A program made the translations under genes and the position numbers. A stretch of 5,024 nt of DNA, taken from assembly GCA_026988135.1 (NCBI GenBank), contig JALSLT010000002.1:1-5024 (forward strand), written 5' to 3'. Source of the stretch: Desulfurobacterium sp. (GTDB lineage Bacteria; Aquificota; Aquificia; Desulfurobacteriales; Desulfurobacteriaceae). Shown here one piece after another: positions 1-5,024 of this stretch. The notes under the pieces are model-generated. The model worked only from the letters and a program-made list of their open reading frames with translations, searched no databases and was not told where the DNA came from. The stretch's first letter is position 1; each line of letters opens with the position of its first letter.

Positions 1-634
1 AGGTTATTGTTATAAGGATTATTCTTTCTCTTTCAGGGGCTATACCGGAGAAGTATGCAAAGCTGTCTCCAAGGGATAGAGCGTCAGCTTTTTTTGAAAA
101 AGGGATTAGAATTAGAAGAAGTAATATGGAAAGAGCAAAAATGAGTAGAGCGGTTTTGAAAGGAATAATCGGGATAAAACCCATAAGGAAAAAAAGAATT
201 GAAGGAAGGTTTTCCGGTGTTCCGATAGCTGTTAGAAATACTATCAGAGCAGAAAGTAGAGCGTTTAGGCCAACTCCAAACAGTATCAGTTTTACTTTGC
301 TACTTAACATTTTTGCTGCAATTACAATAGTTGTAATAATTAAAATTGCACCGGATAGGGCAAATAAAGTGGGATTATTACCTGTTAAAAAAGCTATAAC
401 TGCACCAAATGCACTTCCTGCTGAAACTCCAAGGATGTAAGGGTCTGCAAGGGGATTGGATAAAACATTTTGGTAAATAACACCTGACACTGCAAGGATG
501 CTTCCGGCTGAGAAGGTAAGGAGCAGTTCAGGTAGTCTTATATTTTTTACAATTTCTTCAGAAGGATGGCCTAAAAATAGATAAAAAAGAAAAAGTAAAA
601 CTGTTACGGTTATAGCTCCTGTTATTTTCCGCAA
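1..634 (-). CDS. btuC: BtuC/FecCD-family ABC transporter permease (N-terminal 211 residues; runs off left edge)
   Basis: Membrane subunit of a FecCD-type importer. It would form the inner-membrane channel that takes cobalamin, or another metal chelate, from the binding protein encoded just upstream. The translated frame is open from 634 to the window edge. It carries the family signature NPLADPYILGVSAGSAFGA at residues 60-78, preceded by RLPELLLTFSAGSILAVSG (33-51). Later come GVGLNALLSALI (120-131), FLMG (149-152) and ALSLGDSF...GIAPERER (185-204), all in the usual FecCD order. Several hydrophobic helices alternate with short loops. I chose the TTG at 634-632 as start because GAGGG at 646-642 lies 7 bases upstream. 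This overlaps the end of btuF by 13 bases and suggests coupling. No in-frame ATG lies nearby, so an ATG-only gene caller would miss this gene. BtuC is typically about 325 residues, so roughly a third is missing. The family is near certain; the substrate is inferred from the neighbour. Confidence 0.9.
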   Translation of the reverse strand, partial: MRKITGAITVTVLLFLFYLFLGHPSEEIVKNIRLPELLLTFSAGSILAVSGVIYQNVLSNPLADPYILGVSAGSAFGAVIAFLTGNNPTLFALSGAILIITTIVIAAKMLSSKVKLILFGVGLNALLSALIVFLTAIGTPENLPSILFFLMGFIPIIPFKTALLIFALSILLLLILIPFSKKADALSLGDSFAYFSGIAPERERIILITIT

Positions 635-1407
635 ACGGTTTCCCTCAACTCTCTTATACCTTCTATTATATAGGGTCCCGGTTTTAAAAGATAGGTTGAA
701 TTAACATATACGGTTTTTATTCCAAAATCTTTAAATATAATGTTTTTGTTGGGGTGTTTTTCCATTGCTGTATAAATTATAAAATCAGGCTTTTGTGCTA
801 TTACATACTCGGCAGATACTGTTTTATATTTTCCGCTCCCTGCAATATTTATTCCACCTGCATCTTTTATTATTTCTCCCAAAAAAGTTGAATTTCCAGC
901 TGTGTAAATGGGATTATCAGAGAATATAATAAGTGTTCTCTTGCCTTTTAAACACGGTTTTAGCTTTTCGATTTCATTTAGGTATTTTTTTCTAAATTTT
1001 GCGGCATATTTGTCTCCGTTTTTTTCTGTAATATCTCCTATTGAGATTATGGCTTTTTCTATATCTTGAATAGTTTCTATCCTGTAAATTTTTACAGGAA
1101 TATTGAACTTTTTAAGAATAGAGACTACCTGTTTAGGTGTAAGTTTTGAGCCTATCACGATATCCGGTTTTAAAGAGATTATTTTTTCAATGTTGGGGTT
1201 TATTATGCCTCCTATTTTTTCTATCTTTTTTGCTTTTTCAGGTACAGTGCAGTAGATGGTATTTGCTATTAAATGGTTTTCGGCATTTATATAAAAAATT
1301 ACCTCTGTGGTTGCGGGAGATAGGGAGATAATCTTTAAAAATTTAGCAAATGAAGGTTCTATTAAGAAAAGGGTAGTAAAAACAAAAGTAATAAAGATGC
1401 GTTTCAT
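622..1407 (-). CDS. btuF: BtuF-like periplasmic substrate-binding protein (cobalamin/corrinoid type)
   Basis: Periplasmic binding protein of a vitamin B12-type ABC importer, 261 aa, close to the E. coli BtuF length. Residues 1-21 form a signal peptide (Lys-Arg then a hydrophobic core) with likely cleavage after SFA; there is no lipobox cysteine, so it should be soluble. The mature protein starts with the family's first strand, KIISLSPATTEVIF (25-38). It then shows NIEKIISLKPDIVIG (72-86), IYTAGNSTFLGEIIKDAGG (167-185), SAEYVIAQKPDFII (198-211) and LLKPGPYIIEGIRELRE (240-256). These are the landmarks of the Peripla_BP_2 fold with one rigid backbone helix. The ATG lies 5 bases after the kamA stop, with no clear Shine-Dalgarno sequence, so translation probably depends on coupling to kamA. 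The linked BtuC-like permease supports the transporter role. Haem or siderophore chelates use the same fold, so B12 is the likely rather than the proven ligand. Confidence 0.87.
   Translation of the reverse strand: MKRIFITFVFTTLFLIEPSFAKFLKIISLSPATTEVIFYINAENHLIANTIYCTVPEKAKKIEKIGGIINPNIEKIISLKPDIVIGSKLTPKQVVSILKKFNIPVKIYRIETIQDIEKAIISIGDITEKNGDKYAAKFRKKYLNEIEKLKPCLKGKRTLIIFSDNPIYTAGNSTFLGEIIKDAGGINIAGSGKYKTVSAEYVIAQKPDFIIYTAMEKHPNKNIIFKDFGIKTVYVNSTYLLKPGPYIIEGIRELRETVCGK
642..646 (-). promoter_or_regulatory. Ribosome binding site deciding the TTG start of the btuC-like gene
   Basis: GAGGG on the minus strand lies 7 bases before the TTG at 634. It is inside the last codons of the btuF-like gene, so ribosomes finishing btuF could re-initiate here. 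This spacing is the main reason for choosing TTG over other in-frame codons. Confidence 0.55.
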
Positions 1408-1412
1408 AATTA

Positions 1413-2543
1413 TTAATTTACTTCAACAAACTTTTCGCTTTTAGTGTTGATAGGCTTTAAATCATCAAGCCATCCTGCCTCTGGTGTAAGTTTTTTCTTA
1501 AACAGTTTGCCAACTTTTGACGGTTGCTTTGCCTGGTGATATTTAAGGTAAATTTCATCTCCTATGATTCCCACTATCTCTATTTTTCCTGTTTTGTGGG
1601 ACATGATGTATTTAAACCTTTTTGCGTGTCCGTCAAGTTTCTGTTTTGCCTTTTCAACTATACGGTATCCCTCTTTTAGCGGTATCTGGAAATGTTTTTT
1701 AACCCGTTTAACAGGTCTGCACTGAAAAAGGTAGTAGGGTACCACACCGGCAGAAACAAGCTCTTTCATTAAGGTTGCAATTGTATCGGGATTATCGTTA
1801 ACTTTCTTTAACAGTACAGCTTGATTGCTTACAATAACACCGTGTCTTATGAGAGAGTCAATACTTCTTCTTGCTTCATCAGTGATTTCTACTGGATGGT
1901 TAAAGTGGGTTACAAGGTAGATTCTTCTTTCAGGAGTTGAATATTTTGATAATATCTCAAGGAGCTTTCTGTCTTCTGTGATTCTCATGGGATAGAATAC
2001 TGGAATCCTGCTTCCTATACGGATAAATTTCAGATGATTAATCTTTGAAAGTTCTGAAAGAAAATACTCTATTACATCTGTTGGAAGGATAAGGGGGTCT
2101 CCACCTGATATTAGAACATTTGTAATTTCAGGATGCTCTTTAATGTACTCAACGGCTCTATCAAAAAGTTTTACAGTTTCATCTGTTGGAATTCCCACAA
2201 GCCTTTTTCTAAAACAGTGTCTGCAGTAACCTGCACATCTGTTTGTTACAAGAAGAAGAGCGGTTTCCTTGTATTTATGTTGAAGTCCTGTGAGGACAGT
2301 ATTTTCTTTTTCTCCGCTGGTGTCGTAGGAGCCTGATAGGTCAAGTTCGTCAACAGATGGAAATATTATCTGTTTAATAGGGTCATCAGGATTTTTCCAA
2401 TCTATCAGTTTGGCGTAGTATTCCGGGATGAACATGGGATGTTTTTCAATAACTTTTTTAAGTTTCTTTTTTTCCTCTTCCTGAATTTTTATATTAAACG
2501 CTCTTTCAATTTCTTCTAAGTAGGAGTATCCAGGTATTTTCAT
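1413..2543 (-). CDS. KamA-family radical SAM aminomutase (lysine or glutamate 2,3-aminomutase-like)
   Basis: Radical SAM, PLP-dependent 2,3-aminomutase family enzyme, 376 aa, cytoplasmic; it moves an alpha-amino group to the beta carbon. The [4Fe-4S] motif CAGYCRHC is at 103-110 (Cys103, Cys107, Cys110), followed by FRKR. ISGGDPL (145-151) is the SAM-binding region, and THFNHPVEIT (212-221) and SNQAVLLKKVND (239-250) are family hallmarks. Lys320 in TGK aligns with the PLP-binding lysine of clostridial lysine 2,3-aminomutase. The two aspartates that bind the lysine side chain in that enzyme (in CDLSEG and VDAPGGGGK) are replaced here: QCRP puts Arg276 at the first, and MSHKTGK lacks Asp at the second. 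The substrate may therefore not be lysine; glutamate 2,3-aminomutase is a reasonable alternative. The ATG at 2543 has AAGGAG 7 bases upstream. The next gene begins 5 bases after the stop. The family is certain; the substrate is open, so no gene symbol is given. Confidence 0.92.
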   Translation of the reverse strand: MKIPGYSYLEEIERAFNIKIQEEEKKKLKKVIEKHPMFIPEYYAKLIDWKNPDDPIKQIIFPSVDELDLSGSYDTSGEKENTVLTGLQHKYKETALLLVTNRCAGYCRHCFRKRLVGIPTDETVKLFDRAVEYIKEHPEITNVLISGGDPLILPTDVIEYFLSELSKINHLKFIRIGSRIPVFYPMRITEDRKLLEILSKYSTPERRIYLVTHFNHPVEITDEARRSIDSLIRHGVIVSNQAVLLKKVNDNPDTIATLMKELVSAGVVPYYLFQCRPVKRVKKHFQIPLKEGYRIVEKAKQKLDGHAKRFKYIMSHKTGKIEIVGIIGDEIYLKYHQAKQPSKVGKLFKKKLTPEAGWLDDLKPINTKSEKFVEVN

Positions 2544-2550
2544 ACACCTT

Positions 2551-2556
2551 CTCCTT
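2551..2556 (-). promoter_or_regulatory. Strong ribosome binding site of the kamA homologue
   Basis: AAGGAG on the minus strand sits 7 bases before the ATG at 2543. It supports that start and suggests efficient independent initiation, unlike the following btuF-like gene, which lacks a clear site. Confidence 0.7.
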
Positions 2557-2594
2557 TGATAATAATTTTTTAATTTTTGATGATATAGAACATG

Positions 2595-2623
2595 ATTATA
2601 AGAAAATTTAATCCAGGTTAGAA
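2595..2623 (-). promoter_or_regulatory. Candidate sigma70-type promoter for kamA-btuF-btuC
   Basis: In the 81-base gap between the aquaporin gene and kamA, the minus strand has a perfect TATAAT at 2600-2595. A weak -35 candidate, TTCTAA (3 of 6 matches), lies at 2623-2618 with a 17-base spacer. The gap is otherwise very AT-rich, so a chance match is possible. It is too short to hold a cobalamin riboswitch, and I see no hairpin terminator for the aquaporin gene. Confidence 0.45.
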
Positions 2624-2624
2624 A

Positions 2625-3296
2625 TTAGTCAATGTTAGTTGTTTTAAGGCCTTCATAAACTTTTGCGGCTATTAATGCACCTATTGTAGGTGCTATTATG
2701 TACAGCCACAGATAATCCAACTTGCCAGATATTATGGCTGGGCCTATACTTCTTGCAGGATTCATGCTTGCTCCGCTTATGGCACCACCAAAAAGAGCAT
2801 CTACACCAACTGCAAAGCCTATTGCAAAAGGTGCAAGATGTTTGTGTGCTTTTTTATCAACCGCACTGAGATAAATTACTATCATTAGAATAAATGTAAG
2901 TATAATTTCAATTGTGAATGATTGAAAAGCAGAACCTGAAGGAAGCGTTGCCCCAAGATACGCCAACTTTTCAAGTGGCTTTTTTGTTTCAGAGAATATC
3001 AAGAGTGTGGTAAAAGATGCAGCAACCGCTCCAAAAATTTGTGCGCTTATATACGGGATAACTTTTTTTCTATCAAAATTTTTTGAGACTGTTAAAGCGA
3101 TTGTAACTGCAGGATTCATGTGTGCACCGCTTATTTTTCCAAAAGCTATTATAAGGATTGCCACACTGAAGCCAAAGACAAGAGATATTCCTATTGCTCC
3201 CAGATTTCCATAAAGAGAGTTACAAACTATGGCAGAGCAACCTGTAAAAATGAGTATGTAGGTGCTTAGAAACTCTGAAAGCACTTCTCTTTTCAT
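2625..3296 (-). CDS. MIP-family channel (aquaporin/aquaglyceroporin)
   Basis: Inner-membrane channel for water or small neutral solutes, 223 aa, a normal bacterial aquaporin length. The two half-helix signatures are SGAHMNPAV (56-64, Asn61) and SGASMNPARS (174-183, Asn179), with six hydrophobic helices in two repeats around them. Arg182 is the conserved selectivity-filter arginine. NPAR is followed by Ser, not the Asp typical of GlpF glycerol facilitators. The second half (GFAVGVDALF then SGASMNPARSIGPA) resembles the bacterial AqpN and plant NIP branch more than AqpZ. Counting back from the NPA asparagines, the filter would be Phe41, Ala167, Ala176, Arg182. That filter lacks the histidine of strict water channels, so the channel may pass larger neutral molecules such as glycerol or metalloid hydroxides. 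The ATG at 3296 has AGGA about 8 bases upstream. It lies 41 bases after a tRNA gene. The family is certain; the substrate is inferred. Confidence 0.93.
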   Translation of the reverse strand: MKREVLSEFLSTYILIFTGCSAIVCNSLYGNLGAIGISLVFGFSVAILIIAFGKISGAHMNPAVTIALTVSKNFDRKKVIPYISAQIFGAVAASFTTLLIFSETKKPLEKLAYLGATLPSGSAFQSFTIEIILTFILMIVIYLSAVDKKAHKHLAPFAIGFAVGVDALFGGAISGASMNPARSIGPAIISGKLDYLWLYIIAPTIGALIAAKVYEGLKTTNID

Positions 3297-3337
3297 TACT
3301 TATTCCTGCTTTTATTTTGGAAGGGGAAGTTAAAAGA

Positions 3338-3431
<94 letters not shown>

Positions 3432-3447
3432 AGAAAGTTCCAATTAG

Positions 3448-3523
<76 letters not shown>

Positions 3524-3529
3524 TTAATG

Positions 3530-3624
3530 TGGCGGAGGGGGAGGGATTCGAACCCCCGGAGGGCTGGTTAGGCCCTCAGGTGATTTCAAGTCACCCGCCT
3601 TCAGCCAGACTCGGCCACCCCTCC
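3530..3624 (-). tRNA. tRNA-Ser(TGA)
   Basis: Complete 95-base class II serine tRNA with anticodon TGA at 3588-3586 (reads UCA and related UCN codons). The acceptor GGAGGGG (3624-3618) pairs with CCCCTCC, followed by discriminator G and an encoded CCA (3532-3530). The anticodon stem is GGTGA/TCACC. The long variable arm has a six-pair stem, GAGGGC/GCCCTC, with loop CTAACCA. The T stem contains one G-U pair. It is the first gene of the tRNA cluster, just downstream of a promoter. Confidence 0.97.
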
Positions 3625-3640
3625 AAAAGGTGCGAATAGT

Positions 3641-3669
3641 AAAATAGGGTTTTATGGTGTAGTTGTCAA
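3641..3669 (-). promoter_or_regulatory. Promoter of the tRNA cluster
   Basis: On the minus strand a perfect -35 TTGACA (3669-3664) is followed by a 17-base spacer and -10 TATTTT (3646-3641). This places the start of transcription near 3634, about 10 bases before the 5' end of tRNA-Ser(TGA) at 3624. It lies wholly in the gap after the 107-aa gene ends at 3684. With no terminator visible downstream, it may also drive the aquaporin gene. Confidence 0.75.
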
Positions 3670-3683
3670 GTTATATAGATATT

Positions 3684-4007
3684 TTAAAACTCGTCCCGTT
3701 CATCTTTGTAATTTTTATACTCTCTGTCGGAAATTATTGAGTCTATAAATTTATCTATATCTTCCTTTTCTAAAAAGCTTCCTGTAAGAAGTCTGCCTGT
3801 ATACTGGTCACTTTTTATTTCCCAGAACATATAAAAATCGGGATAAATCTTTTTAATCTCTTTGTAAGCAACTCCGTACTTACTCCTTTTTTCTGGGTTT
3901 TGCTCAAGGAAGAAATGGGATGGAGAAATGCTTATTTTTAAAAGCTCAACACCTGTTTTTGTGATTACTTTTTGAACTCTGACCTCTTTAGATTCTATTA
4001 CTTTCAT
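3684..4007 (-). CDS. Hypothetical protein, 107 aa, downstream of fetB-like gene
   Basis: I do not recognise this protein. It is 107 aa with no signal peptide and no membrane segment, so it is probably cytoplasmic. The pattern suggests a small alpha/beta domain: N-terminal strands (about 8-28), an aromatic middle (YPDFYMFWEI, 55-64), a strand pair around YTGRLLTGSF (69-78), and a charged helix KEDIDKFIDSIISD (81-94). A highly charged tail follows. It contains no cysteine and only one histidine, so a metal-cluster role is unlikely. The start is well supported: GAGGGGA lies a few bases before the ATG at 4007, inside the 14-base gap after the permease stop. The spacing puts it in the hypE-fetB operon, but its role cannot be deduced. 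Good composition and a good ribosome site make it a real gene. Confidence 0.8.
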   Translation of the reverse strand: MKVIESKEVRVQKVITKTGVELLKISISPSHFFLEQNPEKRSKYGVAYKEIKKIYPDFYMFWEIKSDQYTGRLLTGSFLEKEDIDKFIDSIISDREYKNYKDERDEF

Positions 4008-4021
4008 AGCTTCCCCTCTAC

Positions 4022-4786
4022 TTAATCAAGTTCAAGTTTTAAACCGAAAAGTTTTATCCATAATAGCATAAACATGGTTGTAACAAGCGCATATTCAAAG
4101 AGCATGGAGGATAGTACAGTAAACTGAATAACTGCCGCTTTTAAAGGGAATGTTCCTGCCATCAGAAGACCTACCATTATTCCCGGAATGTGAACAATAC
4201 CGGCGGCTTTCATCATATCTCTCATCGGTATTGTGGCATTCTTTAGAATATCCTTAAATATTATGCTGAAAATTTTCATGTCCGATGCACCGATTGCTGC
4301 AAGTGAAACGATGAAATCTTCAAGGTCTTTTAACCTTGTTTTGTAAAAGTTGAAAGCAAGGGAAAGGGAACGCATACCTCCGGCAACAATTATCCCGCAC
4401 ATAGGGATTATCTTTGTTGGTGTAAAATTCACAAATCCCACAGCAACTAAAGGTCCAACAACGGCAACTGTGACAAACAGGATTGTGACAAAAATAAGGG
4501 CAAGAATTTTCTTTTTGTCGTAAGATTTAAGCTTAAATCTACTGAGGGCTATCCAGGAAGCGTTAAAAATCATTACTAAAATAATGGAAAGTGTCATCAG
4601 TATGGAATTAAACTTTAAGAGAAAGATAAGAATGGCTCCTATTCCTACAAGTTGAAGCAGGGAAAGGACAGAGTTTATCGCGAGCTCTTTCCATAAACCG
4701 ATGCCCATTTTTCTGTCAAAAAGAATAACTATCAGGACGAATGTATAAGAAAGGGTAAGATACTTTATCACTTCGGTTTCAATCAT
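4022..4786 (-). CDS. fetB: FetB/YbbM-type ABC transporter permease (UPF0014 family)
   Basis: Integral membrane subunit of the UPF0014 family (E. coli FetB, with a proposed iron-export role; plant ALS3/STAR2). It is 254 aa from the chosen start, near the family length of about 260. There are about seven hydrophobic segments, at roughly 5-24, 38-58, 62-82, 95-118, 126-146, 196-213 and 217-246. The family core is clear: IIVAGGMRSLSLAFNFY (132-148), the cytoplasmic coupling helix with LEDFIVSLAAIGAS (155-168), then MMKAAGIVHIPGIMVGLLMAG (191-211), matching the MVSLPGMMTGQ region of relatives. I chose the ATG at 4786 over the one at 4792 because AAGGA lies 7 bases before it and only 1 base before the other. 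That ATG overlaps the hypE stop as TGATG. No partner ATPase (FetA) is in the window. The family is confident; substrate and direction of transport are not. Confidence 0.85.
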   Translation of the reverse strand: MIETEVIKYLTLSYTFVLIVILFDRKMGIGLWKELAINSVLSLLQLVGIGAILIFLLKFNSILMTLSIILVMIFNASWIALSRFKLKSYDKKKILALIFVTILFVTVAVVGPLVAVGFVNFTPTKIIPMCGIIVAGGMRSLSLAFNFYKTRLKDLEDFIVSLAAIGASDMKIFSIIFKDILKNATIPMRDMMKAAGIVHIPGIMVGLLMAGTFPLKAAVIQFTVLSSMLFEYALVTTMFMLLWIKLFGLKLELD

Positions 4787-5024
4787 CAGCATATCCTTGG
4801 CAGAGGGTCATCTTCAAGAAGGTCAAGAATTCTTTCTCCACCTATCTTTGTTTTAAGACGCACTCCTTTAAACTTATCGGTTACTTCTCCTATGATGGCA
4901 CTTTCTTTTCCAAGTGGGTGTGTTTTTAACTTTTCAAGCACATTTTCTGCATCATTTTTATCAACAACAATTACAGCTTTTCCTTCGTTGGCAAGATAGA
5001 GTGGGTCGTATCCAAGCATATCAC
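4786..5024 (-). CDS. hypE: HypE, [NiFe]-hydrogenase maturation protein (C-terminal 78 residues; runs off right edge)
   Basis: HypE makes the cyanide ligands of the [NiFe]-hydrogenase iron. HypF transfers a carbamoyl group to the C-terminal cysteine of HypE, and HypE dehydrates it with ATP to a thiocyanate. The visible part is the C-terminal AIRS-type domain. It contains DPLYLANEGKAVIVV, HPLGKESAIIGEV, a GGERILDLL strand-helix, and the diagnostic end DPLPRIC with the acceptor Cys as last residue. The N-terminal ATP-binding domain lies beyond the window; HypE is usually about 330 residues, so about a quarter is seen. The frame is open to the right edge, so the Met at 5019 is internal, not the start. 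The stop TGA overlaps the ATG of the fetB-like gene. The complete PRIC tail indicates a functional protein. Confidence 0.95.
   Translation of the reverse strand, partial: DMLGYDPLYLANEGKAVIVVDKNDAENVLEKLKTHPLGKESAIIGEVTDKFKGVRLKTKIGGERILDLLEDDPLPRIC
4794..4798 (-). promoter_or_regulatory. Ribosome binding site deciding the fetB-like start
   Basis: AAGGA on the minus strand, within the last hypE codons, is 7 bases from the ATG at 4786 but only 1 base from the ATG at 4792. This favours the shorter product, whose start overlaps the hypE stop codon (TGATG). Confidence 0.55.

Noticed and set aside
126..440. Plus-strand 104-aa ORF
   Set aside because: It is antisense to the btuC-like permease frame, which carries the conserved FecCD motifs.
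1146..1331. Plus-strand 61-aa ORF
   Set aside because: It is antisense to the conserved N-terminal half of the btuF-like gene and has no recognisable domain.
2133..2336. Plus-strand 67-aa ORF
   Set aside because: It is antisense to the radical SAM motif region of the kamA homologue, which is clearly the coding strand.
2544..2624. Cobalamin riboswitch ahead of kamA-btuF-btuC
   Set aside because: The gap is only 81 bases and very AT-rich, while B12 riboswitches are about 200 bases and have a conserved B12 box, which is not visible here.
3007..3213. Plus-strand 68-aa ORF
   Set aside because: It is antisense to the first NPA half of the aquaporin gene.

Overview
All genes in this window lie on the minus strand, so they are read from high to low coordinates. 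Outside the tRNAs the DNA is AT-rich, and the proteins are rich in Lys, Ile and Glu. The three tRNAs have very GC-rich stems and encode their own CCA. Together with a [NiFe]-hydrogenase maturation gene, this suggests a low-GC, hydrogen-metabolising thermophile. An Aquificota-type bacterium is my best guess, but the sequence alone does not prove it.

Right part (5024 to about 3684): the C-terminal end of hypE ([NiFe]-hydrogenase cyanide-ligand synthesis, ending in the conserved PRIC tail) overlaps the start of a FetB/YbbM-type ABC permease. The permease is followed 14 bases later by an unrecognised 107-aa protein. The tight spacing implies one translationally coupled operon. No FetA-type ATPase is visible.

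Middle (about 3669 to 3338): a good sigma70-type promoter (TTGACA, 17-base spacer, TATTTT) sits just upstream of a three-tRNA cluster, in transcription order Ser(TGA), Lys(TTT), Ser(GCT). Only 41 bases separate the last tRNA from an aquaporin-family gene at 3296-2625, and I see no terminator between them.

Left part (about 2623 to 1): a promoter-like TATAAT in the 81-base gap precedes a KamA-family radical SAM aminomutase. It is followed after 5 bases by a BtuF-like periplasmic corrinoid-binding protein. The matching BtuC-like membrane permease overlaps btuF by 13 bases, starts at TTG, and runs off the left edge. The binding protein and permease form part of a vitamin B12 (or related metal-chelate) ABC importer; the ATPase is presumably beyond the edge.

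I found no mobile element, CRISPR array, phage gene or pseudogene. No clearly undescribed system is evident. The points most worth a second look are the hypE-fetB-orf linkage, substituted substrate-binding residues in the KamA homologue, the unusual aquaporin selectivity filter, and possible joint transcription of tRNAs with the aquaporin.
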